Shown: positions 1 through 7,109, counted from the stretch's first letter. The stretch is DNA of 37,843 nucleotides from Paracoccaceae bacterium (GCA_026706985.1 JAPOXR010000055.1:1-37843); one strand, 5' to 3'. The notes: generated from the sequence alone by a model not told the origin. Made by a program: numbers and translations.

Positions 1-17
1 TCTCTGAGGCTGACGGA

Positions 18-47
18 TTGATCCGGTGGGCATGCCCACCGGATCAA
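18..47. repeat. 30-bp perfect palindrome, probable IS21-type left-end DNA
   Basis: These 30 bases read identically on both strands, centred on GGGCATGCCC. The half-sequence ATGCCCACC (32-40) recurs as a direct copy at 59-67. Clustered repeats of this kind lie in the end regions of IS21-family elements ahead of istA, and a short istA-like reading frame follows at 99-164. No T-run follows either arm, so it does not look like a terminator. The true IS terminus (5'-TG) would lie before the window. Confidence 0.4.
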
Positions 48-98
48 AAACCGGCGGAATGCCCACCTGAACAACAAGCCGATGGAGGCGTTGGGCAG

Positions 99-164
99 GT
101 GACAGACTTGAAGATGATTATCGTGATTCACGACCTGAAAAGAAAGGGCCTTTCGATGGGTGCG
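99..164 (+). pseudogene. IS21-type IstA transposase, N-terminal remnant
   Basis: About 20 residues around MIIVIHDLKRKGLSMGA resemble the start of the helix-turn-helix region of IS21-family IstA transposases. In those proteins this stretch is normally followed by a segment of the type IARRTGLDRKTVRKYL. Here the similarity stops abruptly at about 162-165 and the frame runs into unrelated sequence ending at 239. Start could be GTG 99 or ATG 111. I read it as the left stump of a disrupted IS21 element whose right stump is at 2081-2285. The identification is from memory of the family over a very short match, so it is tentative. Confidence 0.4.
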
Positions 165-191
165 ATGCTCATATGTAGCGAGCAGGTACAC

Positions 192-218
192 TTGAAATCG
201 ACAGTAATGCTGTATAAA
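192..218 (+). promoter_or_regulatory. Candidate promoter of the abiE pair
   Basis: A -35-like TTGAAA (192-197) is followed after 15 bp by TATAAA (213-218); an alternative -10 with 17-bp spacing is 215-220. It lies 35-60 bp before the antitoxin start and is the only AT-rich patch in the area. The spacing is short, so strength is uncertain. Confidence 0.35.
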
Positions 219-222
219 TACC

Positions 223-252
223 ATTCGCACGAAGGGTAATCACAGTGCGGAT
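223..252 (+). promoter_or_regulatory. Candidate AbiEi autoregulatory operator (inverted repeat)
   Basis: ATTCGCAC (223-230) and GTGCGGAT (245-252) form an inverted repeat with one mismatch and a 14-bp spacer. It lies just downstream of the candidate -10, and the second arm abuts the antitoxin ATG at 253. AbiEi-type antitoxins of type IV systems are known to repress their own promoter by binding inverted repeats. Position and symmetry fit that role; binding itself is inference. Confidence 0.35.
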
Positions 253-846
253 ATGAAAATCGTCGATGCGATGAAGGTCCTCATGGAATGGGACGCGGGG
301 GGCAGAGAGGTATTCTCCGTCGATGACCTGCGCGCGATGTTCCCGGAGCGGTCGCCGAAGACATTTGCCGCGGGTCTGCGTCGGCTGGTCCGGCAGGGCG
401 TACTTCAGCGTGTTGCCCGAGGCGTCTACGTAAACCCCCTGTCCCGCCAGCCGAAGAGTTACCTGGTGGAAAAGATCGCGGTCTGTTTCCGGCGCGGCGG
501 ATACAGCTATGTCAGCCTGGAGTCGGCCTTGTCGGAGTTCGGGGTCATCTCGCAGATCCCGATGAGCCGGATCACCGTGATGACGACAGGACGGGCAGGT
601 GTCATCAGGACCCCCTACGGGGTGATCGAGTTCACCCATACCGCCCGGCCGTGGCGGGACATCCTAGAGAACACCCTCGTCATGGAGGGCCGCCCGCTAC
701 GCATTGCCAGGGTGGAGACGGCACTCCGCGACATCCGTCGGGTCGGCCGTAACCTGCACCTGGTCAACGAGACGTACTACCGGGAAATCCTCGAGGAACA
801 GGCGGAAACCGGGCAGAAACCGGAGAAGCGACCGGAAGCCGCATGA
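253..846 (+). CDS. abiEi: AbiEi-family antitoxin / transcriptional regulator (type IV TA)
   Basis: 197 aa. The N-terminal ~80 residues form a winged-helix-like region (SVDDLRAMFPERSPKTFAAG then LRRLVRQGVLQRVARGVYVN), the typical DNA-binding head of AbiEi antitoxins. The middle and C-terminal part (YSYVSLESALSEFGV, ITVMTTGRAGVIRTPYG, PLRIARVETALRDI) matches the AbiEi antitoxin domain. The protein should neutralise the AbiEii nucleotidyltransferase without direct binding and repress the operon. Its stop overlaps the toxin start by 4 bp (ATGA, 843-846), the usual coupling in this system. No good Shine-Dalgarno lies at the usual distance from ATG 253. The pair sits between IS21-like fragments, consistent with horizontal acquisition. 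Confidence 0.88.
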   Translation: MKIVDAMKVLMEWDAGGREVFSVDDLRAMFPERSPKTFAAGLRRLVRQGVLQRVARGVYVNPLSRQPKSYLVEKIAVCFRRGGYSYVSLESALSEFGVISQIPMSRITVMTTGRAGVIRTPYGVIEFTHTARPWRDILENTLVMEGRPLRIARVETALRDIRRVGRNLHLVNETYYREILEEQAETGQKPEKRPEAA

Positions 847-1805
847 CGCATGATCTCCAATATCTTGTCGATCGGGCGATGGAGGACACCGGCACCGGGG
901 GCATGCGACCGGTCGTTGAGAAGGAACTGCTCCACTGTGATATTCTCTTTGCCCTGCAGAAAGGCGGGTTTCTCGACGGACTGGTGTTTCGGGGCGGTAC
1001 GGCGCTTCGCCTGTGCCACGGGTCGCCACGCTTCAGCGAAGACCTCGATTTCGCCGGGGGTGCCGACTTCACGAGCACCCATCTGGCACCGCTTGCCGAC
1101 TATCTGAAGGATTTCTTGTCCGGGCGCTACGGCCTTGTGGTCGAGGTCCGGCCGCCGGCCACATTGCGGGACACTCCCGATCACGCGAATGTAACGGTCG
1201 AAAAATGGCGGCTCAGCGTCGTGACACAACCCGCGAACAGCGCCATTCCCCGTCAGAGAATCCACCTGGAAATCGCCAACGTGCCGTCTCATGCGAATGA
1301 GTTGCGCCTGTTGGAGCGGAATTACGATTTCATGCCGGACGGCTACATGGACATGATGATCCGGGTTGAAACGAAGGAAGAGATTCTCGCGGACAAGCTG
1401 GTTGCCTTTCCCGCAAAATTGCCGACCTACGTCCGCTGGCGGGACATCTGGGACATCCACTGGCTGGGCAGGAAAGGTGTCGGCGAGATTGCCGACCTGG
1501 TCCAGGCGAAAACCGATGACTACGGAATTGAAGACCTTGGCGGGTTGCTCGAAGCCGCGACCGCCCGCCTGCCGGAGTTGGCCCGGTCCGGAGATTTTGC
1601 CAATGAGATGGAACGGTTCCTGACGGACACAGTTGCAGAACGGACAATCCGGACCGAGGGCTGGCTGGAAGCCGTCGCAGCCGAGATCCGGGAACGGCTG
1701 GCAGGTCTGCGGCGAGACCTGGCACCACGGAAGTACGGGGTCGGAGACGACTACGACGACCCGTTCTCCATTCCGGATCCGTTCAAACCGCCCCGACCGT
1801 GGTGA
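843..1805 (+). CDS. abiEii: AbiEii-family nucleotidyltransferase toxin (type IV TA)
   Basis: 320 aa, DNA polymerase beta-like nucleotidyltransferase of the AbiEii/AbiGii family. The diagnostic first motif is near residues 50-75: GGTALRLCHG, then SEDLDF, giving the GG(T)...DxD pair that holds metal and nucleotide. A second motif lies further on: LADKLVAF followed by RWRDIWDI, matching the family K...RxRDxxD block. Known AbiEii toxins are GTP-binding nucleotidyltransferases that halt growth and can abort phage infection. The frame is intact and all catalytic motifs are visible, so it should be active. Translation is coupled to the antitoxin through a 4-bp overlap. Nothing is encoded directly downstream; the next 600 bp are gene fragments. 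Confidence 0.9.
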   Translation: MTHDLQYLVDRAMEDTGTGGMRPVVEKELLHCDILFALQKGGFLDGLVFRGGTALRLCHGSPRFSEDLDFAGGADFTSTHLAPLADYLKDFLSGRYGLVVEVRPPATLRDTPDHANVTVEKWRLSVVTQPANSAIPRQRIHLEIANVPSHANELRLLERNYDFMPDGYMDMMIRVETKEEILADKLVAFPAKLPTYVRWRDIWDIHWLGRKGVGEIADLVQAKTDDYGIEDLGGLLEAATARLPELARSGDFANEMERFLTDTVAERTIRTEGWLEAVAAEIRERLAGLRRDLAPRKYGVGDDYDDPFSIPDPFKPPRPW

Positions 1806-1954
1806 TGCCAGTAGGGCCGGCAACAGGATGGCGGCTGGTCCCATGTCGCCGTCATGCGGATCGCCAGGCGAAACGGAATCTCGTGACGGGTCAATGGTTT
1901 GTGGCAGGCTTGGACTCCGGAGCCATTTAGTGCTCCCGCGGGTGACTGTCCCTA

Positions 1955-2059
1955 TCAGGATCCAGCTTTCACAGCAGCCTTGAGCGATCCAGTCGCGGAA
2001 ATCCTGACCTGCCGGGTGGGTGCGGCGGTCTGCGTTTCGCCCGTTGCCGGGTTGCGCAC
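1955..2059 (-). pseudogene. HU-type DNA-binding protein, C-terminal remnant
   Basis: On the minus strand, codons from 2059 down to the stop at 1955-1957 read VRNPATGETQTAA, then TRQVRISATGSLKAAV and a short tail. This is the typical tail of bacterial HU/IHF-family proteins: the RNPATGE turn of the DNA-binding arm, then a FxxGxxLKxAV-like last helix. A stop codon (TAG) lies immediately before V, and the N-terminal two thirds are absent. It is therefore a fragment, probably carried in with the acquired material. Chance similarity is possible because only 34 residues are involved. Confidence 0.5.
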
Positions 2060-2080
2060 CTACCGCTCTGGCACGCCGGG

Positions 2081-2185
2081 GTGATCCACATCGAGGGAGC
2101 CGGCCACAGGCTGCGTGATCATGCCGATCTCATACCCGAACACATCCGGGCGACGGTGCTGAAAAGCCGAAGAGGACGGCCATGA
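2081..2185 (+). pseudogene. IS21-type IstB helper ATPase, C-terminal remnant
   Basis: The frame 2081-2185 reads VIHIEGAGHRLRDHADLIPE, then HIRATVLKSRRGRP and stop. Alphaproteobacterial IstB proteins often end in a similar way (a ...YRLRxHAxLIPEHIR... stretch, then a basic RRGRP tail). The rest of istB is missing. It is on the same strand and in the same order as the istA-like stump at 99-164, so the two could be ends of one element. The identification is from memory of family sequences. Confidence 0.45.
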
Positions 2186-2236
2186 AAGGAAAGCCGCACC
2201 GACGCATGATCTGGCTCGTCACCAGACACACAGGGT

Positions 2237-2285
2237 GGGGAAAATTACTTCGGCACAACCGGGGAAATTTTCTTTGGCATTGACA
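2237..2285 (+). repeat. IS21-type right end with two tandem transposase-site-like repeats
   Basis: Two 19-bp copies, 2237-2255 (GGGGAAAATTACTTCGGCA) and 2261-2279 (GGGGAAATTTTCTTTGGCA), agree at 16 of 19 positions with a 24-bp period. They are followed by TTGACA, giving the terminal CA expected of IS21-family elements. The boundary is sharp: the minus-strand IS481-like reading frame is recognisable up to base 2286 and lost at 2285. Multiple repeats inside each end are characteristic of IS21 elements. Confidence 0.5.
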
Positions 2286-2417
2286 GTCGACCTGTATGGC
2301 CGTGATCCCGAAGGGGGCGTCACGGATCAGTTTGTCGAGGAAGCGGGCGGCGCTGCCAATACTGTGCCGGCTGTTTGGTGGTGTCTTTACCGTTACCGCG
2401 ATCCGTGCACCCGGCAT
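2286..2417 (-). pseudogene. IS481-type transposase (integrase core), internal remnant
   Basis: The minus strand reads SAARFLDKLIRDAPFGITA followed by IQVD. In IS481-family transposases this segment precedes the strictly conserved GGSEF motif of the DDE integrase core. Here GGSEF is missing because the codon for D ends exactly at 2286, where the IS21-type right end begins. Upstream the frame decays, with related residues scattered over two frames. It is an internal fragment interrupted by the IS21 insertion. Confidence 0.5.
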
Positions 2418-2432
2418 GGGAAAGAGCCCGGA

Positions 2433-2903
2433 TCAGCGCAGCGTCTCGAAAAACCTCTGCATCAACTGCGCCGCGCGCTGTTCACCAATGGCGGAATAGA
2501 TTTCCGGCCGGTGCAGACACTCTTCATGGGCGAAAATCCGTGGACCGAATTCGACTCCACCCGATTTCGGGTTCGATGCGCCGTAATACAGTCTCCTGAT
2601 GCGTGCCTGGGAAATTGCCGAAGCACACATCGGGCACGGCTCCAAAGTCACATACAGGCTGAAACCGGTGAGAAACTCGCTGCCATGTTCAGCGCAGGCC
2701 TGGCGAATGGCCAAAATCTCCGCATGCGCGGTCGGATCATGATGCTGGCGGATCCGGTTCCCAGCTGCCGCTATGAGATCGCCATTGGCATCGGCGATGG
2801 CGGCGCCGATCGGAACCTCGCCCCGGGAAAAAGCGGCCTCGGCCTCGGCGAAGGCCGTGTCCATATGGCCACGGAATGGAATTGAATGCGCGTCCGGGTT
2901 CAT
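2433..2903 (-). CDS. tadA: tRNA adenosine(34) deaminase TadA
   Basis: 156 aa cytidine/deoxycytidylate-deaminase-fold enzyme. It converts A34 to inosine in the anticodon wobble position of tRNA-Arg(ACG). The zinc site is complete: H60-A-E62 (TAHAEILAIRQ) gives one ligand and the catalytic Glu, and PCPMC (Cys90, Cys93) gives the other ligands. Length is close to E. coli TadA. ATG at 2903 is preceded by an AGGA-type ribosome site about 11 nt upstream. It is divergent from the pseudouridine synthase gene, so both promoters should lie in the ~80-bp gap 2904-2983. Confidence 0.95.
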   Translation of the reverse strand: MNPDAHSIPFRGHMDTAFAEAEAAFSRGEVPIGAAIADANGDLIAAAGNRIRQHHDPTAHAEILAIRQACAEHGSEFLTGFSLYVTLEPCPMCASAISQARIRRLYYGASNPKSGGVEFGPRIFAHEECLHRPEIYSAIGEQRAAQLMQRFFETLR

Positions 2904-2983
2904 GTTTCACATTCCTGACTCAGCCCATGCCGCAGACGCTGCAATCTGTGGCGCCGGCGGCGTTGGGTGTATATGCGGGATTC

Positions 2984-3757
2984 ATGGCAGGAACAAAACA
3001 TCCAGGGCAAAGGCTTGCCAAGGTGATCGCCCGCTCGGGAATTGAATCGAGGCGTGGGGCGGAACGGATTATTGCCGAAGGGCGGGTTACCGTGAATGGA
3101 GAGGCGGTTTTCAGCCCGGCGACAAATGTCTGCGAAACCGACAGGATCACTCTTGATGGAAAGCCACTGCCCGGTATCGAACCCCCGCGGCTTTGGCGCT
3201 ACCACAAACCCACCGGTCTGGTTACCACCCGGCGCGATGAAAAGGGCCGCATGACGGTGTTTGATAACCTGCCTCCGGCATTGCCGCGGGTGATGTCAAT
3301 CGGAAGGCTTGATCTCACCTCGGAAGGCCTGTTGCTGCTGACGAATGATGGCGGGCTGAAGCGGTTCATTGAACATCCCGCCACCGGTTGGATACGGAGA
3401 TACCGGGTGCGTGCCTTCGGTAGAGTTGAGGAGTCGCGGCTTGAGCGGCTCCGTAAGGGAATGGTCAGAGAAGGCAGTCAGTTCGGGCCGATGCAGATCG
3501 AAATCGACAGTCGCAAGGGTCACAACAGCTGGCTGACAGTCGGTCTGCGGCAGGGCCGAAACCGGGAAGTGCGCCGGGCCATGGAAGCCATCGGCCTGAC
3601 CGTGAACAGGTTGATCAGGGTGTCTTTCGGGCCGTTTCAATTGGGAGACTTACCACCCGGCAGGGTCAGGGAAGTGCGGCGACGCGTCCTGCGCGATCAA
3701 GTTGGACAATTGGAGCAGTTTCAGGAACAACCGCAGCGCCTGAGTGGGGTGGAATGA
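2984..3757 (+). CDS. RsuA/RluB-family rRNA pseudouridine synthase
   Basis: 257 aa from ATG 2984. The frame stays open upstream to 2876, but that would run over the tadA start, and the S4 domain begins right after 2984 (QRLAKVIARSGIESRRGAER to about residue 60). The catalytic domain carries GRLDLTSEGLLLLTNDG with the nucleophile Asp110, plus the distal GRNREVRRAME motif typical of RsuA/RluB/RluE/RluF. It should isomerise a uridine in ribosomal RNA, most likely 23S as RluB, but the exact target cannot be read from the sequence. A GCGGGA stretch before ATG 2984 may serve as ribosome site. The last codons overlap the next gene by 4 bp. Confidence 0.9.
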   Translation: MAGTKHPGQRLAKVIARSGIESRRGAERIIAEGRVTVNGEAVFSPATNVCETDRITLDGKPLPGIEPPRLWRYHKPTGLVTTRRDEKGRMTVFDNLPPALPRVMSIGRLDLTSEGLLLLTNDGGLKRFIEHPATGWIRRYRVRAFGRVEESRLERLRKGMVREGSQFGPMQIEIDSRKGHNSWLTVGLRQGRNREVRRAMEAIGLTVNRLIRVSFGPFQLGDLPPGRVREVRRRVLRDQVGQLEQFQEQPQRLSGVE

Positions 3758-4563
3758 ATTGGCCCGCCTATATCGGCAGGGCGGCAATCGTCGCTGCGGC
3801 TTTGGCGGTTTCGGGCTGTGAAATCCCGGATATTCTGCCGCCTCAGGAATCAACGCCGGCTGCGCGCGGCATCGACGGCGCAATCCCTTCCGGTGGGCAG
3901 AGGATAGGCCTGTTCGCAGGCGATGCCGGGGATACGGACCCGCCGGAGGCGGCAGCGCTGGCAGCTGATTTTCAGTCGCTTGCCTTTGGCGGGGCGCAGA
4001 TGCTGCAGCGGTGGAAAGGCCCGGTCCATATCTCCTTTTTCTTCGGCGTCTCGATGACCACCGACCGGAGAGCCGCCGATAAAGACTATGTCGCTGCGCT
4101 GGCCGTCGGGCTTGAACATTTCACCGGTCACCCGATCAAGCTCAGCCAGGCCGATCCCAGCATACGGGTTTTTGTCATGGATGCCGCCGAGTTGCGATCG
4201 GCGTCAACCGCGGCACTGGCGGCGGTTACCGGTCAAGGCGGTCAATTCTGCACAATCAGCACCGCTGCCGGAGAATTCGGCAAAGGACTGCTGGAGGTGG
4301 ATGTGTATATCCGCTCGGACATCCCCGGGGCGGAACGGCATGCCTGCTACCAGGAAATGATTGCCCGTGCCCTGGGCCTGCACCACAGCCGTGCAATGCA
4401 TCTGCCATCACTTTTTTCCGATGACGGGACAATCGAAAGCCTGACGCGGAACGACTATATTCTCCTGCGGATGCTGTATGATCCCCGGCTGCGACCCGGC
4501 ATGACCCGAGCCGGCGCACGCCCGGTCATTTCGTTGCTGGCAGAGGAGTTGGGACGACCCTGA
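3754..4563 (+). CDS. DUF2927-type lipoprotein of unknown function
   Basis: 269 aa. The first 22 residues form a lipoprotein signal peptide with lipobox V19-S-G-C22, so the mature protein should be lipid-anchored facing the periplasm. The body resembles the alphaproteobacterial DUF2927 family: a stretch around CTISTAAGEFGKGLLEVDVY, then a Cys-containing CYQEMIARALGL segment, and the C-terminal signature NDYILLRMLYDPRLRPGMT. The Glu/His-containing region has a loose resemblance to zinc-protease folds, but no HExxH is visible. It is coupled to the pseudouridine synthase by a 4-bp overlap (3754-3757). No biochemical function is known to me. Confidence 0.75.
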   Translation: MNWPAYIGRAAIVAAALAVSGCEIPDILPPQESTPAARGIDGAIPSGGQRIGLFAGDAGDTDPPEAAALAADFQSLAFGGAQMLQRWKGPVHISFFFGVSMTTDRRAADKDYVAALAVGLEHFTGHPIKLSQADPSIRVFVMDAAELRSASTAALAAVTGQGGQFCTISTAAGEFGKGLLEVDVYIRSDIPGAERHACYQEMIARALGLHHSRAMHLPSLFSDDGTIESLTRNDYILLRMLYDPRLRPGMTRAGARPVISLLAEELGRP

Positions 4564-4565
4564 TG

Positions 4566-6092
4566 CTACGCGGTGGGTTTGACTGACGGGAAGTCTTTTC
4601 CTTGGTCCAAATCCCTGCCGATACTGTGCATTGCAGCGGCGGCTTCCCGGATGTCGGGTGCCATGGATCTGTCTTCCGTCAGGAATGGGACGGTCCCCCT
4701 CAGTCGCCTGTGGAGGAAGAGTGCGAGAGGCGAGTAATTCTCACAGTCGCGCAGATCCATTGCCTGCGCCGCCACCATGGCCTCAATCCCGTTGAGTTGC
4801 CGGTAGTTCCGCAGCATGTCTCTGAGCCGCAATCCCGCTTGAAGCCCCGGGGATTCGAAATCCTCGACCGACTCGCTGACCGCCGGCAGCGGCGGAACCA
4901 TGGATTGGGCGGAATACGCCATTTCCGCCAGCAGAGCATTGGCGGTCTTCTGCAGCGGAATCATGCCGGCGGAGACACCCCCAACGGGCGACAGGCAGCG
5001 CGGCAGTTCCGATACTTCCGGCTGCATCAGCCTTTGGCAGCGCTGCACCGATGCGCGGGCGGAATTGAAAAGCGCAATGACCGACTGCTGCAGAGAATTC
5101 GTAACCGCGGGATGGAAGAAATTCGGCGTTGAACGCATCGCAGCGCGCGCCGACAGCACCGCCGGGCTTGCCGGCGCCGCGTTCAATTCCACCCGGACCG
5201 CCGAACCGGCTTCATTCAACGCATGATTGGCCTCGCCAAAAATCACCGCCGCGAGGCGAAAGCTCAACGGATCCTGAATTCTTCTTTCGGGCGCGAGTGA
5301 ACCCGACAAGGCGCTGTGAAACCATCGGGCAGCGGGAAGCTGACCGCGGGCCGGACGCAGAGTATTGATCCGCGGATCGAAAATGTTCCGATTAGCGGCA
5401 AATCCCTCGAATGCCATGGCACAGGCCAGCACCGACTCCTGAAAACATTCCCGTGCCAAGGCAATGGCTGTAGCCGCATTTGCGATGCTGACAGCGCCAT
5501 GGTTGATCAAACCCATGGCATCATGGGCGTGCAGCCGGCAGCGTGGCAGGCCGTGCCGCTGAAGCACCGGACCGGAAGGTTCGGATGTGTCGCCGACCCA
5601 GATCTCACCCAGCCCTATGAGGGGTAATGCCATATGCGCATTGGCAACGAGATCTCCGGCACCGATGGAGCCGATGGACGGAATCACCGGCACCAAACCG
5701 GCATTGTGAAAATTCAGAAGAAAATCAAACGTGTCCGGATGCACACCGGAAACACCGCGCGCCAGAAAATGCAGCAGCAGCTGTAACGCCGCGCGGCTGG
5801 TGTCCGGCGACAGGGGCGATCCGGTGCCGCAGGCGCGGCCGGTAATGATTTGGCATTGCCGCGCGTGAATGTCGGATAGTTCAGCCTCACTTCCCACCAA
5901 CGCACCGAGACCGGTATTCAACCCATAGACGGGTATGCTTTCCCGCAGACAGGATTCGACCACTTTCCGGTTTTCAACAATTGTCCGGCGAAGCTCAGGC
6001 GCGGCTTCAAGGGAAGCCGCGGAGTCCACAAGCCGCAGTAACCTGTCGGGACTGAGTTCTGTATCGGGTCGGATGAGGTTACGATCCGGCAT
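4566..6092 (-). CDS. Histidine-ammonia-lyase-fold paralogue lacking the MIO serine
   Basis: 508 aa, full length for the aromatic amino acid lyase superfamily and collinear with HutH encoded 2.7 kb away. The fold signatures are kept: YGLNTGLG (Tyr56) and RIQDPLSFR. The MIO-forming loop reads GSIGAGDL (141-148) where HutH has GSVGASGDL, so the Ser of Ala-Ser-Gly is deleted. By eye alignment the catalytic His of SHxAG is Arg86, the Tyr of QDPYSxR is Leu, and the QEDH glutamate block is replaced; Asn, Gln and Arg positions remain. It cannot make MIO in the standard way. It starts 12 bp after the cyclodeaminase-family gene and closes the hut operon. Possible roles are a MIO-independent elimination (ergothionase-like) or a non-catalytic partner of HutH. 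Substrate unknown. Confidence 0.8.
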   Translation of the reverse strand: MPDRNLIRPDTELSPDRLLRLVDSAASLEAAPELRRTIVENRKVVESCLRESIPVYGLNTGLGALVGSEAELSDIHARQCQIITGRACGTGSPLSPDTSRAALQLLLHFLARGVSGVHPDTFDFLLNFHNAGLVPVIPSIGSIGAGDLVANAHMALPLIGLGEIWVGDTSEPSGPVLQRHGLPRCRLHAHDAMGLINHGAVSIANAATAIALARECFQESVLACAMAFEGFAANRNIFDPRINTLRPARGQLPAARWFHSALSGSLAPERRIQDPLSFRLAAVIFGEANHALNEAGSAVRVELNAAPASPAVLSARAAMRSTPNFFHPAVTNSLQQSVIALFNSARASVQRCQRLMQPEVSELPRCLSPVGGVSAGMIPLQKTANALLAEMAYSAQSMVPPLPAVSESVEDFESPGLQAGLRLRDMLRNYRQLNGIEAMVAAQAMDLRDCENYSPLALFLHRRLRGTVPFLTEDRSMAPDIREAAAAMHSIGRDLDQGKDFPSVKPTA

Positions 6093-6104
6093 ATCGGGCG
6101 TGGA

Positions 6105-7109
6105 TCAATACAGCCGCAGCCGTTGCCCGACACCGAGGCGGCGGGCTTTGTCCAGCATGGCATGCGCGAGAGCGATATCGGACAGGGACAGGCCCCGGTG
6201 CCAGAACAGGATTGTCTCGCTGTCGGATTCCCGCCCCGGCTTCTTCCCTGCGGCGATTTCACACAATTCGGCATACAGCGTTTCCTCGGTGATCCGACCG
6301 CTGTCGATATGGGCACGGAACGCACCGAACTGACCTTTTGCCTGGCCCCAGTCATCCATGACGAATTTGTCGCCGATTTCGCTCAGTGAGATTTCAATCG
6401 CCGACATTGTCCCGTAGGGAATGACGAGGGCTCCGGGACTGACCCATTTTGTTTTCAGAAGCGGCTTCGGCGCCGACAGGCGCGACGCTTCGACAATAAT
6501 GTCGGCGCCTTCAACGCAGCTCTTCCAATCGGTGCAGATTTTCACTTCGATTCCCAGATCCGCTTCCAATCGTGCCGCAAACGCCTCCCGGCTTTCCGGC
6601 CTCAGCGAATGGATTCGGATTTCCTCGAATTCAAACAGCGCCACCATGAGCCGCACATTCCAGTATGCCGTGCCCCTGGCACCGATATGGGCCAGCACCC
6701 GTGGTTTTGACGGTGCCAGATAGTCGGCCCCGAGGGCGGTCATGGCGCCGGTGCGCATGTCGGTCAGGCCGGCACCGTCCAGGATTGCCGTCGGCGCGCC
6801 GTTCTGCGGATCAAACAAAGTCACAAGCCCATACTCGGAAGGCCTTCCTTCGCGGTAGTTCCCGACAAAATCGCCGACCACCTTGACCCCGGCGCAGCCT
6901 ATCTCGCCACCGATCCATCCGCGCAACACGTTGAAATGTCCTTCGATGCCGGCGCGGGGACGGATATGGGTTCTGGGCTCAATGCTGGTTTCACCTCCGC
7001 CCTGCATCAACAGACCCTTGCGCACCGCCTGCAGAATTTCGCTGTCGGTCAGCTGCAGGGCTTCGATATCAAATCGATTCAGAAACTCGACATAGACCGG
7101 CGGAGTCAC
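6105..7109 (-). CDS. Ornithine cyclodeaminase / mu-crystallin family NAD(P)-dependent enzyme
   Basis: 334 aa. Family signatures are clear: GVKVVGDF near residue 75, [19 protein letters not shown] around 110-128, a glycine-rich Rossmann turn [10 protein letters not shown] near 140, the [13 protein letters not shown] block, and the C-terminal [14 protein letters not shown] motif. Members are cyclodeaminases or NAD(P)H-dependent imine/ketimine reductases and amino acid dehydrogenases; the sequence does not tell which. It uses a GTG start (7107-7109) overlapping the hutU stop by 4 bp (GTGA), so it is translated with the hut genes. Its place between hutU and the MIO-less lyase suggests it acts on a histidine-derived or N-alkylated compound, which is inference. 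Confidence 0.85.
   Translation of the reverse strand: MTPPVYVEFLNRFDIEALQLTDSEILQAVRKGLLMQGGGETSIEPRTHIRPRAGIEGHFNVLRGWIGGEIGCAGVKVVGDFVGNYREGRPSEYGLVTLFDPQNGAPTAILDGAGLTDMRTGAMTALGADYLAPSKPRVLAHIGARGTAYWNVRLMVALFEFEEIRIHSLRPESREAFAARLEADLGIEVKICTDWKSCVEGADIIVEASRLSAPKPLLKTKWVSPGALVIPYGTMSAIEISLSEIGDKFVMDDWGQAKGQFGAFRAHIDSGRITEETLYAELCEIAAGKKPGRESDSETILFWHRGLSLSDIALAHAMLDKARRLGVGQRLRLY

Larger units (their letters stand above)
1806..2432. other. Gene-free scar made of transposon and gene fragments
   Basis: This 627-bp stretch between the AbiEii stop and the tadA stop has no intact gene. Positions 1806-1954 hold nothing I recognise. Then follow an HU-like C-terminus (minus, 1955-2059), an IstB-like C-terminus (plus, 2081-2185), a pair of IS21-type end repeats closing at 2285, and a piece of IS481-type transposase (minus, 2286-2417). 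The fragments adjoin one another, as expected of repeated insertion and deletion at one site. Confidence 0.6.

Noticed and set aside
111-239. Small intact ORF before abiEi
   Set aside because: Only its first ~18 codons from ATG 111 look protein-like (istA remnant); the rest spans the abiE promoter and operator and is not coding.
2876-2983. N-terminal extension of the pseudouridine synthase
   Set aside because: It would overlap the tadA start and promoter region, and the S4 domain begins directly after ATG 2984.
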